In this document: in pieces, positions 8,312-17,061 of the stretch
Numbering within the stretch: the first letter of the stretch is position 1
Layout: the number at the start of each line of letters is the position of its first letter
DNA from: BJHL01 sp040378885
GTDB taxonomy: Bacteria > Planctomycetota > Phycisphaerae > Phycisphaerales > UBA1924
Reading direction: 5' to 3'
Assembly (NCBI GenBank): GCA_046316615.1
Contig: JBKDAN010000049.1
Coordinates: 62,001 to 126,000, forward strand
DNA: 64,000 nt
The notes under the pieces: generated by a model
Told to the model about the DNA's origin: nothing
The model's input: the letters and a program-made list of their open reading frames with translations, nothing else
Database searches by the model: none
Made by a program: the position numbers and the translations under genes

Positions 8312-8609
8312 GACGAACCTCACTTGGCGTGTTTATCGCCGAAAAACCAGCTCGGGCTGCGGCCCGCGTGCTGAAAGAACCCAGTTGAAAAACCAGTCGA
8401 AAAACCGCTCGCAAACCTTGTGATAACCGGCGTTGAGCGTGTCTTTGCTCGCGAAAGCACGCGAACAACACACGCCCAGCGCCGGGAAACAACCAAACCA
8501 GAGACTACCGACCCCAAACACGAGACTGAGAACAGACTTCTCAAGCAACGCCGCCAAACAGGCCGGCGGTTCCACGATGCTGCAAGCCCGCGTCAGTGCG
8601 AGCCTGGCA
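8312..8609. repeat. secE-nusG spacer with short repeats
   Basis: The 298-base gap between secE and nusG contains three copies of GAAAAACC: at 8341, 8387 and 8399. The last two form a 12-base tandem repeat. No convincing gene is present. A gap this long is unusual between these two genes, which are normally only a few bases apart, so nusG may have its own promoter here. Confidence 0.4.
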
Positions 8610-9389
8610 TTACCACGCCACGATCCAGTCCATCAGGGCCTTCTTCAGAATGGTGTCCCACACGAAGATGAACCCGGCGATGAGGAACGTGGCGCTGATG
8701 ACCACCAGCGTGGAGTTGGTGATCGTCTTACGCGTGGACCAGTTGACCTTGCGCATCTCCTCGTCGGTGGCGATGAGGAAGTCAACGGACGAGGGCTTGC
8801 GGCCCACGTAGGTGTAGATCGCGATGAGGCCCACCAGCATCATGGCGCCGGCGACGCCGCCTTGCAGATAGGTGGGGCTGAAGACGGGAATTTTGGTCAG
8901 CGCGTTGTTTTCGCGCTGGATGTTGGCCTTGACTGCGCTGTCGCCCGTGCCGATGTCGACGCGCTTGGCGTCACGCATCACGCCGTCACCAGCTTGGAAC
9001 TGGCCGACAGTGAGGGTCGCACGCTTGCCGTCGGGCGAGGGGTTGATGCTTTCCACCACACCCGAACCGACCGGGAAGTCTTTGCCGTCGAGCACATTGA
9101 CGAAGCTGGCAGCCGTGCCCGGCGCGATGGTCGCACCAGCGGGCAAGGCGATCTCGGCCTTGTAGGCCTTGGCAGGCAGGCTCACGGTTGCGAGGTTCTT
9201 CCACGCCCAGCCGGCGCCGGCGAGAAAGAGCATGGCCAAGGTGATGGCGGTGAGCACGCGCACCCAGTAGCCGCGACCCCACTTGTAAATGCCAAAGCCG
9301 CCCTCGTCGCTCGCATCGCGCGAAGCGGGCGTGGAGGGAGGCTGGCCGCCGCCCGAGGCATCACGAACTGTCAGAGTCTGCTCGGCCAT
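8610..9389 (-). CDS. secE: Preprotein translocase subunit SecE, extended form
   Basis: SecE clamps SecY in the Sec translocon. At 259 residues this is far longer than the usual 60-130. The last 65 residues carry the family core: an amphipathic helix (EEMRKVNWSTRKTITNSTLVV) and a final membrane helix. The N-terminal 190 residues hold two further hydrophobic helices (VRVLTAITLAMLFLAGAGWAW and YLQGGVAGAMMLVGLIAIYTY) enclosing a soluble domain of about 100 residues, presumably outside the membrane. The gene lies between tRNA-Trp and nusG. The identification rests on the C-terminal domain and the gene order; the function of the inserted domain is unknown. Confidence 0.9.
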   Translation of the reverse strand: MAEQTLTVRDASGGGQPPSTPASRDASDEGGFGIYKWGRGYWVRVLTAITLAMLFLAGAGWAWKNLATVSLPAKAYKAEIALPAGATIAPGTAASFVNVLDGKDFPVGSGVVESINPSPDGKRATLTVGQFQAGDGVMRDAKRVDIGTGDSAVKANIQRENNALTKIPVFSPTYLQGGVAGAMMLVGLIAIYTYVGRKPSSVDFLIATDEEMRKVNWSTRKTITNSTLVVISATFLIAGFIFVWDTILKKALMDWIVAW

Positions 9390-9498
9390 ACTGGTTCAAC
9401 CACATTCGCATCCGCGTGTTGAGACACTGAGATGCCGCAAGGCGCCGGTTCGAGCACGAAAATCAGCGGAAACGCTGACCCCGCGAAGAACCGTCAAG

Positions 9499-9571
<73 letters not shown>

Positions 9572-9578
9572 AGGGAAA

Positions 9579-9675
9579 GGCATTGGGGACTAGGCATTGG
9601 GCAGTAGGGGAAAGACAGAAGGCGCGGGACCGCGAATGCCTTGGCCCCAATGCCCAATGCCTGATCCCCAATGCC
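9579..9675. repeat. Imperfect inverted repeat, 24-bp arms
   Basis: Bases 9579-9602 and 9652-9675 are reverse complements of each other with only two adjacent mismatches. Each arm is itself built from two near-repeats of GGCATTGGG. The loop is about 49 bases. The structure lies between rpmG and tRNA-Trp, so if transcribed it would form a long hairpin. A related word pattern (GGCACTGGGCATCGGGCACTGGG) occurs at 42250-42272. It may be a small mobile palindromic repeat or a processing or termination hairpin. Confidence 0.7.
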
Positions 9676-9681
9676 TATGGC

Positions 9682-9864
9682 TTACTTGCGCTTGACCTTG
9701 TGGATCGTGTGCTTGCGCAGGCGGGGGCTGTACTTGCTCAGGCCGTCCTTGAGACCTTCGGGCATGCCGCCCTTGGTGTTGACGGACGAGCGGTAGTTCA
9801 GGTCACCCGTTTCGCTGCACTGCAGCCACACGAATTCACGGGCCATCGACTTCTTCTTCGCCAT
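9682..9864 (-). CDS. rpmG: 50S ribosomal protein L33
   Basis: L33 is a small protein of the large ribosomal subunit. The 60-residue product has the family blocks REFVWLQCSETGDLNY, NTKGGMPEGL and LSKYSPRLRKHTIHK. It keeps only the first cysteine of the zinc-binding CxxC..CxxC pattern, so it is a zinc-free type. The gene precedes tRNA-Trp, secE and nusG, a common bacterial arrangement. Confidence 0.93.
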   Translation of the reverse strand: MAKKKSMAREFVWLQCSETGDLNYRSSVNTKGGMPEGLKDGLSKYSPRLRKHTIHKVKRK

Positions 9865-10089
9865 GACTCAACTCACTTTCAAACGGGCGTTCGCGTTTCC
9901 ACCGTCGCGACCCAACCACCATCGGCATCGCGACGCAAGACAGTTCATAGGTGACAAGCGGCCTTCGGGTTCTTCCCAAAGGCCGCGGGGAGAAATATAG
10001 GCGCTGGGAGGAGGAGGGGCAAAGCGCGGGCCTTCCAAGGGTCGTGCGATTTGTTTGGATTTCGATAGTGCTCGCGAGGTGAACAGAGG

Positions 10090-10713
10090 TCAGCCCGGCT
10101 CGGTCCGGTCTTCTTCACCTATCTGGGCGAGCAGATCGGCGATGTCCCGGCCATCGACGATGCCATCGCCGTTGACGTCCGCCGTGGAGTTGCCTTGCTC
10201 GATGGCGGTGATGAGTTCGCGCAGGTCTTCGGTATTGACCGCGCCGTTGCGGTCGATGTCGGCAGGTTTCAACGCGAATTGGAGCGTGATGGTGGAGCGC
10301 GTTGAGTCGAAACTCATCTCGACCACGAACTGGGACTCAGGCCGCGGCTGCACAGCCCGCGCGGACGATTGCACATCGAGCTTTACGACGCCCGGCCGGG
10401 CTTTCGAGACCGAAGCGGTACGCTCAACCAGAGCTTCGGCAAACTCGGTAGGGGCGCGCGTCCATGCAGGTGAAACTGGCGCTGCCGTCAACGTTGGCGG
10501 CCGCACCGGCTGCGTGAGTGCAGGCAAGGGCGACTGGCCGGACACAACTGCTGACGGCACGGCGCCGGGCGCAGGCGCGACGGATGCGGAACTGTCATAC
10601 CCGGGCTCGCGAGCAGCGTCGACATCGGCGTGTCGCGTACTCGTCGCACGGGCGGCAAGCCAGCCGGCACATCCGGCAGCAAGCACGAGCATGACGAACA
10701 CGCGACGCGTCAT
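10090..10713 (-). CDS. Secreted protein with type I dockerin domain
   Basis: The 207-residue product has a signal or anchor segment (RVFVMLVLAAGCAGWLAA) and a long Pro/Ala/Ser-rich linker. It ends in two EF-hand-like repeats, DIDRNGAVNTEDL and DVNGDGIVDGRDI, each followed by a short helix. This is the classical dockerin calcium-loop pattern (D-x-D/N-x-D/N..V...D), distinct from the GC-type module elsewhere in the window. A 12-residue loop with Asp at positions 1 and 12 is intact in both copies. No enzymatic domain is present. No cohesin is visible nearby, so a partner cannot be named. It lies 53 bases downstream of the EEP lipoprotein gene. Confidence 0.75.
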   Translation of the reverse strand: MTRRVFVMLVLAAGCAGWLAARATSTRHADVDAAREPGYDSSASVAPAPGAVPSAVVSGQSPLPALTQPVRPPTLTAAPVSPAWTRAPTEFAEALVERTASVSKARPGVVKLDVQSSARAVQPRPESQFVVEMSFDSTRSTITLQFALKPADIDRNGAVNTEDLRELITAIEQGNSTADVNGDGIVDGRDIADLLAQIGEEDRTEPG

Positions 10714-10766
10714 GATCGCTTGTTCGGCGGTAAGCGAAGGACGGTTACAGGCAGTTTCACGTTGAC

Positions 10767-12299
10767 TCAGCGAGTGCGAAGCAGGTCGACCACGACCGGC
10801 AGGTGGTCGCTCGCCTCCGCCGTATCCGTCAGTTCTAGCCCTGCGCGTTGCAGGCTGTCGTCGGTCAGACGCGATGAGTCGAGCACGAACGAGCGCGCGG
10901 CATTGGCGGTGCTGTCGCTGTAGACCAGCCAGTCGAGGCGGCCGGGGCCAAAGAGGTTGCCGGCTTCGGTCCAGGTGGTGTAGGTGCGGTCGCCCAGCGT
11001 CATGGCATCGGCGAAGGCTTTGTCACTGCCGTCGACGTCGGATTTGGTCATGAGCACGTCGAGCGGCGTGCGCGAGCCGACGAGGTTGTAGTCGCCGCCG
11101 ATGATGGTGATGGTGCCGGGTTCGTTCTCGAGCTGGTCGAGGGCTTCGACAATTGCGCGAGCTTCGGCGATGCGGCGGACGTCTTCGGGGCTGCCGTTGC
11201 TGCCTGCGCTCTTGAGGTGCACGCTGCTGGCGATGATGTCGGGGCCGGGCGTATCGACGCGCACGCCAGCGAAGCGCACGTTGCTGGGTTCGCGCTGGCC
11301 TTCGGGGTGGACCTTGAGGTAAGGCGTCGCGAGCTCGACCGGGTACTTGCTGACGACAGCGACGCCGCGGTTGTCGCGCACCGTGCCGGGCAGGCCTGCG
11401 GCGTACCAGGTGCCGCCCACGTGCGTCGTAAACCACGCGGCGAGAGCTTCGTTGCTGGTGTATTCCCATTCCTGGAAGAGGTACACATCAGCATCGAGCG
11501 ACTTGAAGATGCGCGAGTAGACGTCGGTCTTGGCTTCGGGCGCACTGCGGAGCACGTTGTAGCTCACCACGCGATACGCGCCGTCGGCCTTGGCGGGCAC
11601 GCGCATGTTGCTGCGGCGAGCGCCGGTCATGCAGTGATCAGGCAGCTTGCCTTTGAAGATGTCGCCACTGCTGGTGATGGCGCCGTCGAGGTCGCGCGTG
11701 ACGACTGCGCCGGCGAGCATGCCACTGGTGAGCAGGCCTTGCTGCGGAACGGTCACAGGTCCGGCGGGCGTGCGGCTGATGCGGGCTTCGTACCAGTTGC
11801 TTGCGTACGTGGGCGCCGCGGCGAAGTCCCAGTCTTCGCGAGCGACAGGCTGGCGGTTGCCCGATGCGTCGTAGGTGAAGAGCACCACGCCGCGGCCGGG
11901 GCCGCGCTTGCCTTGGTTGTCCGTGCGGGGCCAACTGAACGCGACTTCGAGATCGACACCCAGCCCGCGCACGGCGGCGGAGCCACCTTCGGGACGCATG
12001 CCTGTCGCCGGGTTGTTGTCGACATCAAGGAAGATGGAGGTAGTCTTGCCTGCGGACTGCAGCGTGTAGGGTTCGCCGGTCGTCTGGAAGCGCACGTACG
12101 TGTGGTGCTCGTCGCTGGCGAGCGTGACGTTGGCGGGCCACTCGCCGACATCGCCGTCAAGCGTGACGAGCGCGCCGAGGACTTCGGGGGCTCGAGCGGG
12201 GGCGGGTTTGCCACCGGAGCCGGAACCGGTTGAGTTGGCGGCGCAGCCAGCGAGTGCGGAGAAGGCAAGTAGGGTGAGACAACCAGCGGCATACTTCAT
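10767..12299 (-). CDS. Lipoprotein of the endonuclease/exonuclease/phosphatase family
   Basis: The 510-residue protein starts MKYAAGCLTLLAFSALAGC, a lipoprotein signal with LAGC at residues 16-19. A first domain (VTLDGDVGEWPANVTLA onward) resembles the CBM9-like/DOMON beta-sandwich. The second half is an EEP domain with VSYNVLRSAP, LFQEWEY, IIGGDYNLVGS and the terminal SDHLPVVVDLL, covering the Asn, Glu, Asp and His residues of the metal-dependent active site. The substrate could be a nucleic acid, phospholipid or sugar phosphate; sequence alone does not decide. It is expected outside the cytoplasmic membrane. Confidence 0.85.
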   Translation of the reverse strand: MKYAAGCLTLLAFSALAGCAANSTGSGSGGKPAPARAPEVLGALVTLDGDVGEWPANVTLASDEHHTYVRFQTTGEPYTLQSAGKTTSIFLDVDNNPATGMRPEGGSAAVRGLGVDLEVAFSWPRTDNQGKRGPGRGVVLFTYDASGNRQPVAREDWDFAAAPTYASNWYEARISRTPAGPVTVPQQGLLTSGMLAGAVVTRDLDGAITSSGDIFKGKLPDHCMTGARRSNMRVPAKADGAYRVVSYNVLRSAPEAKTDVYSRIFKSLDADVYLFQEWEYTSNEALAAWFTTHVGGTWYAAGLPGTVRDNRGVAVVSKYPVELATPYLKVHPEGQREPSNVRFAGVRVDTPGPDIIASSVHLKSAGSNGSPEDVRRIAEARAIVEALDQLENEPGTITIIGGDYNLVGSRTPLDVLMTKSDVDGSDKAFADAMTLGDRTYTTWTEAGNLFGPGRLDWLVYSDSTANAARSFVLDSSRLTDDSLQRAGLELTDTAEASDHLPVVVDLLRTR

Positions 12300-12345
12300 G
12301 GCGAAGTATCTGCCAGACACGGCGCGGTGGCGAGCGGACCGAAGA

Positions 12346-13671
12346 TCAAAGCTTGCAGTTAAGCGTCAGCGGCGGCGACCAGTTGTCGATCGAGATGCCT
12401 GGTGCGGGGCGGCCCCAGGTGTTTTTGTTCTTGTCCGGCCTGCCTGTCAGGAAGCGGACGATCATGCGGTGCAGCATGTCCATGTTGGGCAGGATCCCGT
12501 GGAAACCCGCGACACTGGTCACCATGCGATCCTGCACTTCCCAGTAGCCGTAGTCGTCGGGCGTGACGCACACGATGTTCTCGCGATTGAGAAAGCCAGG
12601 CATGGCGCCTTCAAAGGGCACGGTGCCGTCGCCAGTATGGATGCGCTTGGCGACATCAGTTTCGGACCAGAGGTTGCGGCGGTCGTCGGAATCAAGATCG
12701 AAGACCGGCTTGCCGCGATCGGAGCGGATGTGCAGCGCCACGCGGGTCTTGGCATCGGCACCGACGACGCAGAGCCAGTCGGTTGGCTTCATGCCGACGG
12801 AAGCGAGCTTGAGATTCTCGATGCTTGTGCGATGCGACTTGGCTTCATCGAGCATGCTCTGGAAGACTTTGGTCGCGCGTTCAGTGGGCGAAAGGCGGCT
12901 CTTAGCGGGGGTTGCATCTGGAAGGCCGTAAGCCTTGATGAACTGCGTGATGGTCGCGAGGACGCTGGCTTGCCACGATTCCGGCTTGAACAGCGAGGTG
13001 GTGAGTCCCGCGTCGGCGTTGATCGCGTTTTTGAACTCGGGCAGAAGGTGGTAGAGCGCGGGTGTCAGGCGTGAGGCTTCGCGTTCGCGTGATGCGGGTT
13101 CGAGGCCGCCCAGAGCTGCGGTCCCTGTCGTGACTTTCAGCACTGCTTCAAATGACCCACGGAACGGGCTCGCGAGGGAGACGACTTTCTCGACTTTGGC
13201 CTTTGCGCCCGATTCTGCGAGATATCCCGCGGCAATGAGGCCGCCCATGGAGTGCCCGACCAAGTTGACGCGCGGGTCCGCGGACCAGTCGTCTTTCGCG
13301 TAGTGATGCAGCAACTGCGTGCGATCAATCACTTCGTTCACGAAGTCAGCCAGACGGCGCTGCGTGGCGGCGAGCGGTTGTCGCCAGTCGTAGCCAAAGA
13401 GGTAGACGGGCACCGCCACATCGGGCGCGAGGGCGAGGTTGTATCGCAGTTCCTTGACGAGTTCGCCGTAGGAGATTTCGTAGATCTGATCTGGCATGAC
13501 CCGGGCGGGCTCGGTGGCCTCATAGCGCAGGTCATCGGGGTGCAGCGTGATGCGGGCGTAGTCCTTGCGAATGACGGTCCACACGGCTTCGGGTGGGAGC
13601 GTGTACTCGTCGCGGAGATACGTCGCGGTGATGCCGGGAATGACGATGACGGGTGATGGCAGCCGAGCCAT
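12346..13671 (-). CDS. LCAT-like alpha/beta hydrolase
   Basis: The 441-residue product begins at the first core strand (PSPVIVIPGITATYLRDE) and has no signal peptide. The nucleophile elbow GHSMGG follows VNLVGHSMGGLIAAGYLAES, and YLFGYDWRQPL matches the lecithin:cholesterol acyltransferase family block FGYDWR. These features point to a serine esterase, lipase or acyltransferase. The late region HTGDGTVPFEGA supplies the acidic residue typical of the family, and the catalytic His is probably in the C-terminal part. The substrate is unknown. Confidence 0.85.
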   Translation of the reverse strand: MARLPSPVIVIPGITATYLRDEYTLPPEAVWTVIRKDYARITLHPDDLRYEATEPARVMPDQIYEISYGELVKELRYNLALAPDVAVPVYLFGYDWRQPLAATQRRLADFVNEVIDRTQLLHHYAKDDWSADPRVNLVGHSMGGLIAAGYLAESGAKAKVEKVVSLASPFRGSFEAVLKVTTGTAALGGLEPASREREASRLTPALYHLLPEFKNAINADAGLTTSLFKPESWQASVLATITQFIKAYGLPDATPAKSRLSPTERATKVFQSMLDEAKSHRTSIENLKLASVGMKPTDWLCVVGADAKTRVALHIRSDRGKPVFDLDSDDRRNLWSETDVAKRIHTGDGTVPFEGAMPGFLNRENIVCVTPDDYGYWEVQDRMVTSVAGFHGILPNMDMLHRMIVRFLTGRPDKNKNTWGRPAPGISIDNWSPPLTLNCKL

Positions 13672-13807
13672 GGGGAATCTCCGGTTGGCGAAAGCAACTC
13701 GCGCGCGAGTGTGTCCGCAAGCGTTCGTACGTCACCAGTTGGTTCCGTGTGAACACAAGTCGTCGAGATTCCATGATGAAGAATCGAACGGGGCCGGTTT
13801 CGCGCAA

Positions 13808-14266
13808 TCACGACGCGACTTGAGCGGCCGGCCAGATGGTGCGGCCCTTGCCGGTTTCCTTGGCGCGCTTCTCGAAGTCAGCCATATCGGCGACCGTGGT
13901 CTTGCGCAGGAAGTCCTGGAAATCGCCGCGGTTGACCTTCCAGAAAGCGTGGCAGGGGCAGGCGCGTTCGTCGCTGCAGATGGCGGTGCCGAGCATGCAG
14001 CGGTTGAGGACGGCGGGATCATCCAAGGCGACGCAGACGTCGTGCAAGGTGATTTCTTTGGCTTCGCGAGCGAGGACCACGCCGCCGCCGATGCCGCGCT
14101 GCGTGCGGACGATGCCGCGCTTGCTCAAGATCTGCACGATTTTGGCGAGATAGGGAGCGGGAATGGCGGTTGCTTCCGCGATGTCCTTGACGAGGACAGA
14201 CTTGCTATCGCAGTTGGCAACGTACCCCAACGCGCTGGCGGCGTAGCCGCTGGCTTGACTGAGCAT
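13808..14266 (-). CDS. Rrf2-family transcriptional regulator
   Basis: The 152-residue protein has the Rrf2 winged helix (residues about 1-65, with APYLAKIVQILSKRGIVRTQRG and the wing GIGGGVVLA) and a cysteine cluster RCMLGTAICSDERACPCH near residues 89-106. Three of these Cys fit the Fe-S ligand spacing of IscR/NsrR-type sensors. ATG 14266 is chosen because GGAGGG lies four bases upstream, not the longer frame. It is divergent from the cbb3 oxidase operon, so control of that operon by oxygen, NO or redox state is likely. This is inference from location and the cluster. Confidence 0.9.
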   Translation of the reverse strand: MLSQASGYAASALGYVANCDSKSVLVKDIAEATAIPAPYLAKIVQILSKRGIVRTQRGIGGGVVLAREAKEITLHDVCVALDDPAVLNRCMLGTAICSDERACPCHAFWKVNRGDFQDFLRKTTVADMADFEKRAKETGKGRTIWPAAQVAS

Positions 14267-14337
14267 AAAACCCTCCAACCCGCCCGCAATTCGCGCGACA
14301 GCGTATGCGGGACCAACGAGTCCGGATACGTTCCCAA

Positions 14338-14368
14338 AGTATAGTGAAGTTCGGACTTTGCTGTCCAA
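14338..14368 (-). promoter_or_regulatory. Probable promoter/operator of the Rrf2 gene
   Basis: Reading the minus strand, TTGGAC (14368-14363) and TATACT (14343-14338) form a sigma70-like pair with a 19-base spacer. A dyad GGAC-N6-GTCC (14353-14366) overlaps the -35 box and spacer, as expected for a repressor site and therefore possibly for autoregulation by the Rrf2 protein. Predicted from sequence only. Confidence 0.45.
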
Positions 14369-14477
14369 TATTCCAGAGGATTTCACGAGATTCTTGAGAT
14401 AATGGCCGGAAATTGCCAAGGGTTTTCACGTGGCATCGGTCGCGATCGACCATAGGACAAAATTATCTGGTTTATTG

Positions 14478-14506
14478 TTGACATTCTGGTCCTTTGCAGA
14501 CACAAT
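14478..14506 (+). promoter_or_regulatory. Probable promoter of the cbb3 oxidase operon
   Basis: A perfect TTGACA at 14478-14483 is followed 17 bases later by CACAAT at 14501-14506, matching sigma70 spacing. Transcription would start near 14513 and leave a leader of about 110 bases before the ccoNO start. An imperfect GGAC...GTCC pair (14455-14458 and 14489-14492) brackets the -35 region and could be the operator for the divergent Rrf2 regulator. Confidence 0.5.
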
Positions 14507-14622
14507 GGCATTGGATCAACACATCCGTTTGTCTGGTGTCGGCTCGGAAGGGTGTCGATCAGGGCGGAACGGGCAAGAGCGGCGGTCTTTGGCTGCTTTG
14601 CCACTTCACGCGGAGGTGCCGG

Positions 14623-17061
14623 ATGGCTAGTGCAAGTGGTCATGCGACTCGGGAAACCGGGCCCATGGAAACCTTTACGTACGACGACAAGATCGTGCGG
14701 ATGTTCCTCACGGCGACGATCGTGTGGGGCTTTGTTGGGATGCTGGTCGGGCTGATTCTTGCGATTCAGTTGGGCGCGCCGTACATGGGAAGTTACCAGA
14801 CGGCGTCCGGGGCGCGGCCGCTGGCGTGGCTGAGCTTTCTGTATGAATACCAGTGGATCAACTTCGGGCGGCTCCGCCCGCTGCACACCAACGCGGTGAT
14901 CTTCGCGTTTGCGGGCAATGCGATCTTCACGGGGGTGTACTACAGCACACAGCGGTTGTGCAAGGCGCGGATGTGGAGCGACAAGCTCAGCAAGCTGCAC
15001 TTCTGGGGTTGGCAGGGGATTATCGTCGCCGCCGCACTCACACTGCCGTTTGGCATTACGCAGGGCAAGGAGTACGCGGAGCTGGAGTGGCCCATCGACC
15101 TTGCGATCGCGGTGGTGTGGCTGGGGTTCTTTGGGACCAACTTCATCATGACGCTGGTGAAGCGCCGTGAGCGGCACATGTACGTGGCGCTGTGGTTCTA
15201 CATCGCGTCGCTGGTGACGGTGACGGTGCTGCACGTGTTCAACAACTTGAGCCTGCCTTACGCGCTGGCTCAGGTCATGAGCGGCACTGTGCCCACGAAG
15301 GAAGGCTTCGTGAAGAGCTGGCCCGTGTACGCGGGCGTGCAAGACGCGTTCATGCAGTGGTGGTACGGGCACAACGCGGTGGCGTTCTTCCTGACGACGC
15401 CGTTCCTGGGGCTCATGTACTACTTCATGCCGAAGGCTGCGGAGCGGCCCGTGTATTCGTACCGGCTGTCGATCGTGCACTTCTGGAGCCTGGTGTTCAT
15501 GTACATCTGGGCGGGGCCGCACCACCTGCACTACACGAGCCTGCCCGCGTGGGCAAGCACGCTTGGGATGGTGTTCAGCATCATGCTGTGGATGCCAAGC
15601 TGGGGCGGGATGATCAACGGGCTGCTCACGCTGCGGGGCGCGTGGCACAAGGTCACGAAGGATCCGATTCTGAAGTTCTTCGTGATCGGCGTCACGTTCT
15701 ACGGCATGGCGACGTTTGAAGGCCCGATGATGAGCATCAAGAGCATCAACGCCTTGACGCACTACGGCGACTGGACCATCGGTCACGTGCACGGGGGCGC
15801 CTTGGGCTGGAACGGCTTCCTGACGTTCGGCATGATGTACTGGCTGCTGCCGCGATTGTTCCAGACCAAGCTCTGGAGCGAGAAGCTGATGGGCTGGCAC
15901 TTCTGGATCGCGACGATCGGGATGGTGATGTACATCCTGGCGATGTATGGCAGCGGTCTGACGCAGGGTTTCATGTGGCGCGCGTTTGATGAAGTAGGCG
16001 AACTGCAGTACACGGACTTTGTTGACACCGTCAACGCGATTGTGCCCTTCTACTGGATTCGCGCCATCGGCGGCTCGCTGTATCTGGCGGGCGTGGTGAT
16101 GGCGGGTGTCAATCTATTCATGACCTGGCGCTCGCGTCCCGTGACGTACGCGGAGCCGGTCATGTCAGCTCCTGCCCTCTCACCCGTGTATGACGACGGC
16201 GCGCCGGCTCCGAGCCGCGTGGGTGAGATGAACCTGCCGATCGGCCGCACGGCGGACGTGTTTGTGCAGGGCTGGTGGCACCGCGTGTGGGAGCGCAAGC
16301 CCATCAAGTTCACGGTGATGACGCTGCTCGCGGTGGTCGTGGCGAGCCTGTTTGAGATGATCCCAACGTTCCTGATCAAGAGCAATGTGCCGACGATCGC
16401 GAGCGTGAAGCCATACACGCCGCTGGAACTGGTCGGGCGTGACATCTATATCGCGGAAGGTTGCTACAACTGCCACAGCCAGATGATCCGTCCGATCTGG
16501 GCGGAAACGAAGCGCTACGGCGAATTCAGCAAGCCGGGCGAAACGGTGTATGACCATCCGTTCCAGTTCGGAAGCCGGCGCATCGGTCCGGACCTGGCGC
16601 GTGAAGGCGGGCTGCGGAACCACTACTGGCATGTGGCGCACCTGGAGAACCCGCGGAATGTGATTCCGCAATCGATCATGCCAAGCTACTCGCACCTGCT
16701 GCGGGAGAAGCTGGACTTCTCGCTGGCGCAAACGAAGGTGAAGGCGCATGCGATGCTGGGTGTGCCTTACGGCGCGGCGCTGGAGCATGGTGAGGCGCTT
16801 GCCAAGGCGCAGGCGGAGAAGATCGCGAAGGAACTGGAATCGCAAGGCGGTTACGGCGACATGGGCGACAAGCAGGTGATCGCGCTGGTTGCGTATCTAC
16901 AGCGCATCGGCGTCGACCTGAACAAGCCTGCGGACTGGAATCCGTATGAGGGATTTGACCAGATGCTGCGAAATGGCGGCGCTGACAAGTCGGGCAAAGT
17001 CGCGGCGGGTGGCAGTTCGAACGGCGTGAGCATGCCCAAGCAGGAAGGAGCTGCGGAATGA
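14623..17061 (+). CDS. ccoNO: Fused cbb3 cytochrome oxidase subunits I and II (CcoN-CcoO)
   Basis: The 812-residue protein joins the haem-copper oxidase catalytic subunit and the membrane-anchored cytochrome c subunit. Residues about 20-500 are CcoN, with many membrane helices and the haem/CuB blocks WYGHNAVAFFLTTPFLG, YIWAGPHHLHYTSLP and WTIGHVHGGALGWNG. After a linker, about residues 535-800 are CcoO, with one anchor helix and a single haem c motif CYNCHSQ; IMPSY probably supplies the axial Met. ATG 14623 has GGAGG seven bases upstream. The complex reduces oxygen to water with high affinity and pumps protons. It is the first gene of the operon. There is no stop or frame change between the two domains. 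Confidence 0.95.
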   Translation: MASASGHATRETGPMETFTYDDKIVRMFLTATIVWGFVGMLVGLILAIQLGAPYMGSYQTASGARPLAWLSFLYEYQWINFGRLRPLHTNAVIFAFAGNAIFTGVYYSTQRLCKARMWSDKLSKLHFWGWQGIIVAAALTLPFGITQGKEYAELEWPIDLAIAVVWLGFFGTNFIMTLVKRRERHMYVALWFYIASLVTVTVLHVFNNLSLPYALAQVMSGTVPTKEGFVKSWPVYAGVQDAFMQWWYGHNAVAFFLTTPFLGLMYYFMPKAAERPVYSYRLSIVHFWSLVFMYIWAGPHHLHYTSLPAWASTLGMVFSIMLWMPSWGGMINGLLTLRGAWHKVTKDPILKFFVIGVTFYGMATFEGPMMSIKSINALTHYGDWTIGHVHGGALGWNGFLTFGMMYWLLPRLFQTKLWSEKLMGWHFWIATIGMVMYILAMYGSGLTQGFMWRAFDEVGELQYTDFVDTVNAIVPFYWIRAIGGSLYLAGVVMAGVNLFMTWRSRPVTYAEPVMSAPALSPVYDDGAPAPSRVGEMNLPIGRTADVFVQGWWHRVWERKPIKFTVMTLLAVVVASLFEMIPTFLIKSNVPTIASVKPYTPLELVGRDIYIAEGCYNCHSQMIRPIWAETKRYGEFSKPGETVYDHPFQFGSRRIGPDLAREGGLRNHYWHVAHLENPRNVIPQSIMPSYSHLLREKLDFSLAQTKVKAHAMLGVPYGAALEHGEALAKAQAEKIAKELESQGGYGDMGDKQVIALVAYLQRIGVDLNKPADWNPYEGFDQMLRNGGADKSGKVAAGGSSNGVSMPKQEGAAE

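Noticed and set aside
9958..9986. GCGGCCTT / AAGGCCGC hairpin as a terminator
   Set aside because: The loop is large and no T run follows on the minus strand, so a terminator call is not supported.
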